A DNA stretch of 35,384 nucleotides from a virus, in IMG/VR virus record IMGVR_UViG_3300032893_000195, positions 1-35,384 of that record. The stretch is one strand, 5' to 3'. Under the pieces are notes generated by a model. The model saw only the letters and a program-made list of their open reading frames with translations, made no database searches and was not told where the DNA came from. Shown here piece by piece: positions 6,474 through 13,843 of this stretch. The translations under genes and the position numbers were made by a program. Numbering within the stretch: position 1 is the first letter of the stretch; each line of letters begins with the position of its first letter.

Positions 6474-7882
6474 TTCGGCAATTCCTGCTTCGGCGCTGCC
6501 GGGGGCGGGGCCGACGCCGGGGCTTGAGCGGCGGCGACGTCCTCGGCGTGCATCTGCACAAAGGCGCGGATAAACGCCACGAGCCGCGGCACGTTGGCGG
6601 TGGCCTGTTTCAAGATTGGCCGATTCTGAAAGAGGGTCATCAAGCCGGTTTCGCCCAAGTTGGCGAGCTGGGCGCTGGCTTTGGGGTCGAGCCCGTCGAG
6701 AAAAGCAAGGGCGTCGTCGGCCGCCTGCTCGGGCGAGATCGGCTGCTGGAAGATCTGCAGGATGCGCTTTTCTACAAACTCCATGGTGGGGGCTCCTTCG
6801 CCGGCCGGGCCCGCGGGTTGATTCGGCACCACCTGCGGGGCCGTCACGATCGGGGCCGGGTTGCCGCGCTGAATGGCAAGCGCTGCGGTCTGTTGCTCGG
6901 CGAGCATGCGCTGCTCGCGCATCACCTCGGCGAATCCCTGCACAAGCCCGGGCGCCTGGCGAATGATTTCTCCCATGGTGGTGCTCGGCGCCGTCGTGGG
7001 CTGGGGATTCGTGAGGCGATCGATCGCCGATTCGATCACTTTGTTAACCAGCGGGTTAGTGTTGCCTCCGCCGGCGAGCGAGTTCAGCTCTTTGATCACG
7101 GTGATAAATTGCAGCATTTGCGCCATCGGATCCGCGGTGAGGCGGGAAATTAGGGCGCCGAGCAGTTGCGAAGTCACGCTATCTTGCTGCGCCGGCCGAT
7201 TCGTAATATCGACGGCACGGGTCACGGCGTCGAGCCCGGTGCGCATGGCCGCAAATCCGATCTCGGCCGCGGTGCGCTCCTGGGTCGAGAGTGCATCGAA
7301 GGCGCGACTAGCGACGGCCGCGGTGGGATCTCCGCCGGAGATCGGCGTCACGATCGAGTCGCGCGTCGCCGGCGCTGCATTCGGATCGGGCGGCGGTGCC
7401 TGTATCACGCGGGGCGGGCCTTCGATGAATAGCTCGCCGCGGGTGATGAGCATAGGGCCTCGTTTCACGAGAAAACGAAACTTGCCTCCGCCGTAATAAC
7501 GCATGAGGGCAAACTCGAGCTCTTCTTTGTCCCAAATAGGCACGCGGGCGCCGTCTGGGGCGACAAGATACTGCGTACACTTCTGCACGGGCACGGCCGG
7601 GCTGGGCTCGGTCCGGTGAATGTACACGATGTGATTTCCCCACTCGTTATTCGCTTCGACGCGGGTGAGGTACTCCCAACACTCGGTTGGCTTCGATTCG
7701 GAGTTTTCGACGGGAATGCTGCGGCGTCGTGTGGTGGTTTCGATAATTTCGCCCGCGGGCGCAACGGAAGGTTTCAAACGGTTCACCTGTCCTTGGCCGC
7801 CCAACGGTGGCGACGAGATTTGCAATCTTTTTAGCAGTTTTCCACAGGCAAGACAACCGAGAAAAACCAAAGTAACCGGCAT
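6470..7882 (-). CDS. Large early protein of unknown function, first gene of the leftward operon
   Basis: 470 residues; the start is uncertain because no good ribosome-binding site precedes 7882. Residues about 65-155 form a distinct domain: CWEYLTRVEANNEWGNHI, VYIHRTEPSP, then ALMRYYGGGKFRFLVKRG. I remember this YxYRxxP...YGGGKFR pattern from uncharacterised phage proteins. The rest is a long Ala/Pro/Gln-rich helical region with a second folded segment (FVEKRILQIFQQPISPEQAADDALAFLDG). The most promoter-proximal early gene in a genome with no recognisable initiator or polymerase makes it a candidate replication or host-takeover protein, but no HUH, primase or polymerase motif is visible. Confidence 0.6.
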   Translation of the reverse strand: MPVTLVFLGCLACGKLLKRLQISSPPLGGQGQVNRLKPSVAPAGEIIETTTRRRSIPVENSESKPTECWEYLTRVEANNEWGNHIVYIHRTEPSPAVPVQKCTQYLVAPDGARVPIWDKEELEFALMRYYGGGKFRFLVKRGPMLITRGELFIEGPPRVIQAPPPDPNAAPATRDSIVTPISGGDPTAAVASRAFDALSTQERTAAEIGFAAMRTGLDAVTRAVDITNRPAQQDSVTSQLLGALISRLTADPMAQMLQFITVIKELNSLAGGGNTNPLVNKVIESAIDRLTNPQPTTAPSTTMGEIIRQAPGLVQGFAEVMREQRMLAEQQTAALAIQRGNPAPIVTAPQVVPNQPAGPAGEGAPTMEFVEKRILQIFQQPISPEQAADDALAFLDGLDPKASAQLANLGETGLMTLFQNRPILKQATANVPRLVAFIRAFVQMHAEDVAAAQAPASAPPPAAPKQELPN

Positions 7883-7903
7883 GGTGTCGGCCGGTGCTTC
7901 GGT

Positions 7904-7950
7904 GGTGTCACCTGGTGTTTACACCAGTGTTGCCGTCTGGTGTAACACCA
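7904..7950. promoter_or_regulatory. Divergent control region with three palindromes on a TGGTGT half-site
   Basis: Three palindromes lie within 47 bp between the leftward operon and the rightward late block: GGTG-T-CACC (7904-7912), CTGGTGT-TT-ACACCAG (7912-7927) and TGGTGT-A-ACACCA (7938-7950). The core of the last, GGTGTAACACC, recurs at 30715-30725 in the other orientation. This looks like a multi-site operator for a dimeric regulator; an iteron-type origin is the alternative. Confidence 0.65.
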
Positions 7951-7984
7951 TGAGCATTGCAATCCCGATAGAAACCCGTCATTT

Positions 7985-9001
7985 TTGCTTGCGTCTTGCA
8001 GAATTGCATCGGCGCGAGGCAGGACTCCGGCAAAACTGCCGGCAACGGACTCGCGCCGGCTCTCTTCTCCCAATAGGTTCTGTAGATCGGACGGTTTCGC
8101 TTTGCGCGTTGCTGTGTTGGATCATCCCGCTACGCTTGTCGGGTATCGAGCCCGTTTATTCGCCGGCGACGCCGGAGTCGAGCAAACGGTCGTACTCATG
8201 CGCAAGCTGATCGATCAGGCGCTTTCCGATTCTGCGTTTGTGCGCTTCGCGATGGACGTGGTGCGCAGTGTGCCGGCGCATGATGAGGCGGGCGAAGTGG
8301 CTGCCATCTTCGCGTGGGTACAGGCAAATATTCGGTACACCAAAGATCCGGTTACAAAAGAAAAACTCTATCCTCCGCAAGAGCTGCTAAAAACTCGCGC
8401 GGGTGATTGCGACGACATGGCGATGCTGATCGCGGCGATCGCGATCGCCGACGGCTATCCGGCGCGCTTGGTTACGGTGAGCTCGAGCCCGGATTCGCCG
8501 GATGAGTTTTCGCACGTGTACGTCGAGGTGGAAGTGCCGCCGGGATCGGGCAATTGGATTGCTCTCGATGCGGCTCGACCTGGCGCTGCGTTCGGACGCT
8601 CGCCGGAATACTTTTTCCGCAAACGGGCCTGGTCTCTCACTGACGACACGTATGCGGATCTGAACGGAGCAAGTCAGATGCGCGGTCTCAATGGTTACGC
8701 GCGGCTCGGTGCGGTCGGGGATTTTGATTGGAGCTCACTGCTGCAGCAAACCGTGCAGGAAACTCCCCAGATTATCGCCGCGGCACAAGGAACGCCGACG
8801 CGCTCGGTGCTGCCAAGTGGCGCGACGGTTTCAACGGGCAGCCCGTATGCGTCTTTCGTGACGCCGTACACGCCGGGTTATGGGGCGCCGGCCGCGGGCT
8901 ATCCTCTGTCCACGTTAAATGCAGCCTCGAGCTCGATTTTCACGAGCGCTCTGCCATGGCTCGCGATCGGAGCGGTGCTCATTCTCGCTTTTCGCAAGTA
9001 A
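7985..9001 (+). CDS. Transglutaminase-like protein with C-terminal membrane anchor
   Basis: Counted from TTG 7985 (338 residues); the first 45 residues are poorly convincing and the true start may be GTG 8114 or ATG 8198. The domain is transglutaminase-like (papain-fold): AGDCDDMAML carries Cys142, SHVYVEV carries His177 and WIALDAA carries Asp195, in the family's usual Cys-His-Asp order. A linker rich in Pro, Thr and Gly ends in one hydrophobic helix (ALPWLAIGAVLILAF) and RK, so the enzyme would be held on a membrane. The family can cross-link, or act as a cysteine protease or amidase. As the first late gene before a row of membrane-anchored proteins it may mature or cross-link virion proteins; that role is inferred. 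Confidence 0.75.
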   Translation: MLASCRIASARGRTPAKLPATDSRRLSSPNRFCRSDGFALRVAVLDHPATLVGYRARLFAGDAGVEQTVVLMRKLIDQALSDSAFVRFAMDVVRSVPAHDEAGEVAAIFAWVQANIRYTKDPVTKEKLYPPQELLKTRAGDCDDMAMLIAAIAIADGYPARLVTVSSSPDSPDEFSHVYVEVEVPPGSGNWIALDAARPGAAFGRSPEYFFRKRAWSLTDDTYADLNGASQMRGLNGYARLGAVGDFDWSSLLQQTVQETPQIIAAAQGTPTRSVLPSGATVSTGSPYASFVTPYTPGYGAPAAGYPLSTLNAASSSIFTSALPWLAIGAVLILAFRK

Positions 9002-9007
9002 GAACGC

Positions 9008-9688
9008 ATGAACGTTTACCGCAAACCCGATGACGTGCCGGCACGGCCGAATGCTAATCACAATGTTGTCGGCCTGGGCGTGATGGTGGCGCGTGAGGGT
9101 ATCGAGCCTATTCGGCCGGTCTCGCGCATCGCAGTGCCAGTAGTGCCGCAAGTGGCGCCGGTGGTGGCGCTGCGCACGCGGGTAATCTTTCCGCCGTACA
9201 CCGGACCGGGCGCGGTGAATACCACGCCACAATTGCCGCCGGGGCAATCTTCGGGATCCGTGACGCCGAATCCGACCCCTCCCCCAGTCTCGCCGGCGCC
9301 GGCTCCCGTCGTAAACGTGCCCACGTCGCAAACGTCGCCGACGCTTTCGACGCCGGGCACGACACTCAGCTCGAGCGGCAATTCGCCGGGAGTGTGGGCG
9401 CCGAATAAGTATTACGCCGTGGGGCAGGCGATCGTCGACGCGGCCGGGCACACACAGCAGGTGCTCGTCGCTGGGTTCTCGGGTCCGGGCGCGCCGAATT
9501 TCAATGACGCCGGCGGGAACACGATCGACGGCTCGGTAACTTGGAATGACTCCGGCATGGGCGGAGCGGCAACGGCCGGGATTGGATCCTGGCTCGCACA
9601 GTCGAGTCTGATCTCTGGTATTCCGAACTGGGCGCTCGCCGGCGGCGGGCTGTTCTTGCTGATCTCCATGATGGGGAAAAAGCGATGA
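9008..9688 (+). CDS. Membrane-anchored virion protein with proline-rich stalk
   Basis: 226 residues. Order: N-terminal region with VVGLGVMV; a Pro/Ser/Thr-rich stalk (about 75-125); a compact domain (about 127-182) with WAPNKYYAVGQAIVDAAG, then NFNDAGGNTIDGSVTWN; then one hydrophobic helix (WALAGGGLFLLISMM) and GKKR. The Y..GQ.I.D.G...DG...W pattern resembles small repeats in phage fibres. By the positive-inside rule the stalk and head would face away from the cytoplasm, or outward from a virion membrane. It has an ATGA overlap with the next gene. Spike or membrane structural protein is the best guess. Confidence 0.6.
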   Translation: MNVYRKPDDVPARPNANHNVVGLGVMVAREGIEPIRPVSRIAVPVVPQVAPVVALRTRVIFPPYTGPGAVNTTPQLPPGQSSGSVTPNPTPPPVSPAPAPVVNVPTSQTSPTLSTPGTTLSSSGNSPGVWAPNKYYAVGQAIVDAAGHTQQVLVAGFSGPGAPNFNDAGGNTIDGSVTWNDSGMGGAATAGIGSWLAQSSLISGIPNWALAGGGLFLLISMMGKKR

Positions 9689-10566
9689 GCGGTTACGCGA
9701 TTCCATTGCTCGAGGTGCCGCTATATCAGCAGGGCATCGCGCCGGCGCGGAGAAAGCAGCGGCACGCCAACATGGTGAACGTGCCGGAGCTGCCGCTCTA
9801 TCAGGGCGGGCTCGGAGCTGGCGCCGCGGTTCTGGCGACGACGGCGGGGATCGTGGGCAAGGGAAGCACGTCGCTATTGACGTCGCTGGGCGTGAGCTCT
9901 TCGGTTGCGGGCCCGATCGGCGCCGCGGCCGCATTGGTGGTGAGTTTGATTGCCGGATTTTGGGCAGCGCATGCGGCGCGCGTGAAGGGTGCGCAAACGG
10001 AAAACGCGCAAGTCGCTTCCGCGGTGCAGGCTTTCGATCAGACCATGCACGCGATCTTTGACGCGGCAAACTCGAGTGACCCCACAAAATACATCGATGG
10101 GCCCACGGCCGCCGGGCTATGCGAGCAAGCGTATGCGCAATTCTGGCAAGCATGTTGCTCGTTTACGAAAGGGCCCGGGCGGGCTGACACCTCGAATTGC
10201 GGCGCGAATTGCGGCGGGCCGACGAATCTCGCGAATCCCTGCGCCGGCATGCCGGGCGGGCACAAGTGCGATAAGAGCTGCACGGTGAGCTGCTGCGTCG
10301 GGTGCCAAGATATCAAGCCGGCCGTCGATCAAGCGGTCGCACTTTTTCAGAGCGGGAAGAGCGGCACGATTCAAGTGTGCGCGGTGGCCAGCTCAAAGTA
10401 TGGGCTCGGATCCCGCGGCGCTTACTCGCTGAGCTGGAATCCGCCGGCCGTATCTTCGACGAGCTCGAGCCTTACCTCTCTGCTTACCGGCGGTAGCAGT
10501 GCCGGCGGGCCGAATCTTTTATTGCTGGGCGCGGTCGCGCTCTCGGCATGGATGGTGCTCCGATGA
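9685..10566 (+). CDS. Cysteine-rich membrane protein with two hydrophobic helices
   Basis: 293 residues. The N-terminus repeats a short motif (EVPLYQQG, ELPLYQGG). One membrane helix lies at about 77-95 (VAGPIGAAAALVVSLIAGF) and a second at the extreme C-terminus (LLLLGAVALSAWMVLR). Between them is a helical segment and a cysteine-dense stretch (about 150-210; CCSFTKGPG, SNCGANCGG, CDKSCTVSCCVGCQD) with roughly a dozen Cys, suggesting disulfides or metal binding. It is coupled by ATGA to both neighbours. Probably a virion membrane component; no homologue recognised. Confidence 0.6.
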   Translation: MSGYAIPLLEVPLYQQGIAPARRKQRHANMVNVPELPLYQGGLGAGAAVLATTAGIVGKGSTSLLTSLGVSSSVAGPIGAAAALVVSLIAGFWAAHAARVKGAQTENAQVASAVQAFDQTMHAIFDAANSSDPTKYIDGPTAAGLCEQAYAQFWQACCSFTKGPGRADTSNCGANCGGPTNLANPCAGMPGGHKCDKSCTVSCCVGCQDIKPAVDQAVALFQSGKSGTIQVCAVASSKYGLGSRGAYSLSWNPPAVSSTSSSLTSLLTGGSSAGGPNLLLLGAVALSAWMVLR

Positions 10567-11027
10567 TCGGCGCTTACTATCGAGCGCGCGGCGTGCATGG
10601 ACTGGGCGAGGCGATCTGTCTCGATCAGAATCAGAACACGATCCCGTGCTCGAGCCCAGATTGCACGTATGGCGATTGCGGCGCCGCGGGTCCGCAATTG
10701 TCGACCGGGCCGCTCTGCCTCGATCAATCACAGAATCAGGTGCCGTGCTCGAATCCTGAGTGCACGTATGGGGATTGCACGGCGCCGGCGAAAAGTAACA
10801 CCGTCACGACGGCGATCAACGCGGCCGGCTATTTTTTGCCGGCGGTGACGGGCGGCGTCACGGGCCGCGGGCCGTCGCCGACGGTGCAAGTGCCGCTGAG
10901 CACGTCGAGTGCGGGCTTGTTCCTCGAGAGTTCGAACCTGATCCCGGGCTTGCCAAATTGGGGCGTGCTGTTTGGTGGCCTGGCGGTGCTGCTTTTAGTG
11001 GCAACCGCGGGGGGCCGCCGGCGCTGA
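10563..11027 (+). CDS. Membrane-anchored protein with two cysteine-rich tandem repeats
   Basis: The start at 10563 is set by an ATGA overlap, giving 154 residues. Residues 19-39 and 52-72 are near-identical repeats of the form CLDQxQNxxPCSxPxCTYGDC, spaced 33 residues apart and each with four Cys, so probably disulfide-bonded knots. A Thr/Pro-rich region and one C-terminal helix (WGVLFGGLAVLLLVATA) with GGRRR follow. The N-terminus has RGVHGLGE, similar to RGLRGLGD in the next gene, and the Cys module reappears there in reduced form. Likely an exposed, membrane-held virion protein. Confidence 0.6.
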   Translation: MIGAYYRARGVHGLGEAICLDQNQNTIPCSSPDCTYGDCGAAGPQLSTGPLCLDQSQNQVPCSNPECTYGDCTAPAKSNTVTTAINAAGYFLPAVTGGVTGRGPSPTVQVPLSTSSAGLFLESSNLIPGLPNWGVLFGGLAVLLLVATAGGRRR

Positions 11028-11029
11028 TT

Positions 11030-11758
11030 ATGCCAACCGTACGATACACACGCGAGCAGCAAGGTTATCGGCCGTTTATGAATCCGCGGCCGCTCGCCGG
11101 CTTGCGCGGATTGCGCGGCCTGGGCGATGCGGCAACTCCGTTCAGTGGATGCGTGCAAGCGTATGACTCACAGAGCAACCCGGTGAGCTGCTCGGATCCG
11201 AGTGCTGCGGTGTGGATCGACGCGCAAGGGAACGCGGTGCCGGCGGGAACGGCGAGCACTCCCGTAACAAGCCCGGGCGCCGGCGGCGCACCGTCGGGCA
11301 GCCTGCTTTTATATCAAGGGCAATGGCAGGTAACGCCCACGCTCAACGTGAGCACGATCATTTCGCGGGTGAGTCAAGCACTGCGCACCTATGGGCTGCA
11401 GGTGATCAACTCGCAGACCGACGGCGGAGCGTTCACGCTCACGAGTTTCAATGTCACGTTCACGCTGCAGGTGACGGGATCCGGATTCGCGCAACCATCG
11501 GACGCGGGCAGCATCGTCGACCATGCGCTCTACACGGTCACGGGGCATATGCCGGTGTTTTCGTCGACGGTGTTGCAAGCCGGGCCCGGCGCGAGCATCC
11601 CCATACTCGTGACGCCAAGCACGCCGGCGGGATCGTCGGCCCCGGGGAGCTCGCCGGCGGGCGGTTCCACGTTGCTATGGTTTGAGCAGAACGCGATGAG
11701 CATCGGGCTGTTGATTGCGGCGATGGTGGTTTTGCCGCCTTTGATTCGAAAGCTATGA
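11030..11758 (+). CDS. Membrane-anchored beta-rich virion protein
   Basis: 242 residues from ATG 11030, two bases after the previous stop. The N-terminus (about 20-70) has GLRGLRGLGDA and a degenerate Cys module (CVQAYDSQSNPVSCSDP) related to the repeats in the preceding protein. The middle (about 98-185) alternates like a beta domain: LLLYQGQWQVTPTLNVS, GLQVINSQTDGGAFTLT, FTLQVTGSGF. It ends with one hydrophobic helix (MSIGLLIAAMVVLPPLI) and RKL. Probably a spike-base or membrane protein of the virion; no specific family recognised. Confidence 0.6.
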   Translation: MPTVRYTREQQGYRPFMNPRPLAGLRGLRGLGDAATPFSGCVQAYDSQSNPVSCSDPSAAVWIDAQGNAVPAGTASTPVTSPGAGGAPSGSLLLYQGQWQVTPTLNVSTIISRVSQALRTYGLQVINSQTDGGAFTLTSFNVTFTLQVTGSGFAQPSDAGSIVDHALYTVTGHMPVFSSTVLQAGPGASIPILVTPSTPAGSSAPGSSPAGGSTLLWFEQNAMSIGLLIAAMVVLPPLIRKL

Positions 11759-11763
11759 AGATT

Positions 11764-12090
11764 TTAAGCATTGGCGGCGTCGGCGCGCTTGGTGTTGCGC
11801 TCAATCTGCACGAGGGCGATCAGCTTTTGAGCCTCAACGCGCAGATAAAATGCGCGCTCGAGCCCGATCACGACGCCGGCGATCAGGGCGAGCACTCCGA
11901 TCGCGATGGCGATCGTCAAGGGTGGAAGGGTGATCTGCTCGGGAAAAAAGCGTGCGCCGAGTGCGGCGCCGGCGAATGCGAGCGGAAAGGCGATTGCGAT
12001 GTACTTCGCGGCGCACCAAAGCACGATCAGCCTGGCGCGGTCTTGAAAGCGCATCGCGGCTTTCAGCAAAAGATTTTGATCGTATTGCAT
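11764..12090 (-). CDS. Antisense membrane protein inside the late operon
   Basis: 108 residues on the opposite strand to all surrounding genes, with a GAGG-type ribosome-binding site before ATG 12090. Two strong membrane helices (IVLWCAAKYIAIAFPLAFAGAALGA; LTIAIAIGVLALIAGVVIG) are followed by a cytoplasmic-looking helix (RVEAQKLIALVQIERN). The plus-strand frame across the same bases has an unnatural Asp/Gly-rich composition, so the minus frame is preferred. It looks like an independently expressed cargo gene, for example superinfection exclusion, but its function is unknown. Confidence 0.65.
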   Translation of the reverse strand: MQYDQNLLLKAAMRFQDRARLIVLWCAAKYIAIAFPLAFAGAALGARFFPEQITLPPLTIAIAIGVLALIAGVVIGLERAFYLRVEAQKLIALVQIERNTKRADAANA

Positions 12091-12170
12091 GGGATCCTCG
12101 CTCGGCGTATTTCACGCGCGGGCCGGTGGTTCGGGAATGGCACCTTTGTGCCTCGAATGGCGGGCGAAGC

Positions 12171-12332
12171 ATGTTGACCCCGATCGAGGCGCGCGAGCGG
12201 ATTTACTCGGATTCCGAGATTACGGAATTACTCGAGCGAGCACTGCGCATGGGCCTGAATTTAGACAAGGGCTCGGATCTTGAGCAGTTGCAGATTCCAG
12301 AGCTCGAGCGGCTGGTCACGGTGCTGCAATGA
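12171..12332 (+). CDS. Small acidic helical protein
   Basis: 53 residues from ATG 12171, overlapping the next start by ATGA (12329-12332). The sequence is one amphipathic helical run (IEARERIYSDSEITELLERAL, then SDLEQLQIPELERLV). The coupling to the 477-residue basic protein suggests a chaperone-like or assembly partner. No motif is recognised. Confidence 0.55.
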   Translation: MLTPIEARERIYSDSEITELLERALRMGLNLDKGSDLEQLQIPELERLVTVLQ

Positions 12333-13762
12333 GCAAGCGACGCAAAAACGCGGGCGAGGGCTATGGGTATATGTTTCATGGCGCCTTTTCAGAGAAGAAA
12401 GACGCCGTTGCCAAGGAGCGCAAAACAAAGGGCGCATGGGTCCGCGGCACGATGACGAAAAACGGCTGGCGCTATCTGGTGATGAGCCCGCGCACGAATC
12501 CGATCAAGCGCAAGCGGAAACCTCGCGAGAACTCGATCGCATGGGGCCAGCAGAAAATCAGCCTCAAGGAATTTCGCAAGCTACTCAGGGAGCACGGTTA
12601 CGGTCCAGAGGCAGCGGTGCGCGGCGCAACACGCGAGCAAGCAATGGAGATGATCCGTCGGCTCGACGAGAATCACGGCAAGCACGCCGGACAAAACCCC
12701 AGCGAATTGATTGTGCTCGGCGCCAATCCACACGAGAGTTACTCGCCGCGCGAGATCCAAGCGAAGCCGGGCGAAACCATCACAATCCGTATCAATCCCG
12801 AGCCCAGCATGCGCGCCGGCGATGATTCGCAGTATATGCACATGGCGCTGCTCGAGCTCTATCCCGGGCGCTCGTTCTCGAGTCTTACGGCGAGCGAGTT
12901 GTCGCAAGTGGCGCAACTGGCCGCGCGACTGAAGCACGCGCGCCGGCCGAATCTCTATCTCGGTTTCGGACCGTCGCATCCGAGCAAAAAAGAGCTCGCG
13001 AGCTCGCGGCGTCGATTCAAAGAAAACGTGCGTGCGAAAACGAAAGAAGAGCGCGAATACCTGCGAGCACTGCGGAAGTCGGCGCGGCGCACGCGCGGGC
13101 AGGCAAAACTCGATCGCTTATTTCATGAGGTGTATGGGCCGGCGGATAATCCGCGGCGGATCTGTGGCGCGCGCATTGGGCGATACAAGTGCACGCGCGA
13201 TCCCGGGCACCTGGGCCCGCATCTTCCGCAAGGGGCGACGCTCCGGCCGCGGTCTCGGCACAATTGGGATCCGCGGGACAATCCGAGCGCAGAAGCTTTG
13301 CGCGAGTCTTTCGTCGGCCGCGAAGTGGATCGAGTGAGCATTTATCGCGAGCCACATATGCCGGAAGGCAATTATGCTCTGATCGGCAAGCTGCTCGCGC
13401 TCTACGTCAAGCCGCTGAGCGGCGGGCAAGTGCAGATGATCAAGCCCACGGGCGCGATCGTGGTTTCGGATGAGTCGGCGCGGCAACTGTACTTTGTGGG
13501 CGGGGATCAGGACGTGACCGATGCGCTCGAGATCTTTGGCGCACGCGATCGCGGCAATGGCGTGTACGAGCTCGGCGAGGCGCGGCGCATCGATTACAAG
13601 CAACGGAAAGAGCACGTGCCACAGCCTGAAATCGACGAATGGCGTCACGATCTGGGCGAGGAAAACGGGATCCGGCCGCGGGTACTCTTCGACGCGAAGC
13701 ACAAGCGCCTGATGTTTGAGGGCGGGGATTACGTCGTCCGGACCGAGGGCATTGTTAACTAG
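12329..13762 (+). CDS. Large basic multi-domain late protein, possible virion core protein
   Basis: 477 residues, strongly basic. The N-terminal 60 residues (GYGYMFHGAFSEKKDAVA, then WRYLVMSPRTNPIKRKRK) look like a small beta domain with a basic tail. Folded parts are joined by Asn-Pro-containing linkers (ANPHESY, DNPRRICGARIGRYKC, RDNPSAEALRESFVGRE). The C-terminal 150 residues resemble a domain I recall from uncharacterised viral proteins (NP..A..L.E.F.GR), ending FEGGDYVVRTEGIVN. The Cys/His cluster CGARIGRYKCTRDPGHLGPH may bind zinc. Lys/Arg richness suggests DNA condensation in a virion core. Function is inferred only. Confidence 0.55.
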   Translation: MSKRRKNAGEGYGYMFHGAFSEKKDAVAKERKTKGAWVRGTMTKNGWRYLVMSPRTNPIKRKRKPRENSIAWGQQKISLKEFRKLLREHGYGPEAAVRGATREQAMEMIRRLDENHGKHAGQNPSELIVLGANPHESYSPREIQAKPGETITIRINPEPSMRAGDDSQYMHMALLELYPGRSFSSLTASELSQVAQLAARLKHARRPNLYLGFGPSHPSKKELASSRRRFKENVRAKTKEEREYLRALRKSARRTRGQAKLDRLFHEVYGPADNPRRICGARIGRYKCTRDPGHLGPHLPQGATLRPRSRHNWDPRDNPSAEALRESFVGREVDRVSIYREPHMPEGNYALIGKLLALYVKPLSGGQVQMIKPTGAIVVSDESARQLYFVGGDQDVTDALEIFGARDRGNGVYELGEARRIDYKQRKEHVPQPEIDEWRHDLGEENGIRPRVLFDAKHKRLMFEGGDYVVRTEGIVN

Positions 13763-13814
13763 GTTTCAAGCCGGGCACACCGCGGGCGAATCGCGGTCCA
13801 CCTGGCGATAGAAG

Positions 13815-13834
13815 AAACGCTCCAAGAGAGGGCG
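13815..13834 (+). promoter_or_regulatory. Repeated 20-bp leader (copy 1)
   Basis: The 20 bases here match 21448-21467 with a single mismatch (AAACGCTCCA-M-GAGAGGGCG). Each copy lies just before a start codon and supplies a GAGAGGG ribosome-binding sequence (start ATG 13844). Outside the leader the two upstream regions share only a short CCGGGCAC string. A shared late expression signal is likely. Confidence 0.55.
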
Positions 13835-13843
13835 AAACACAGA

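Noticed and set aside
6524-7153. 209-residue plus-strand frame opposite the 470-residue early gene
   Set aside because: Gly/His/Arg-rich shadow composition with no coupling to neighbours.
11755-12177. Plus-strand 140-residue frame starting with an ATGA overlap
   Set aside because: Composition is unnatural (long Asp/Gly/Arg stretch), while the opposite strand encodes a convincing two-helix membrane protein with its own ribosome-binding site.
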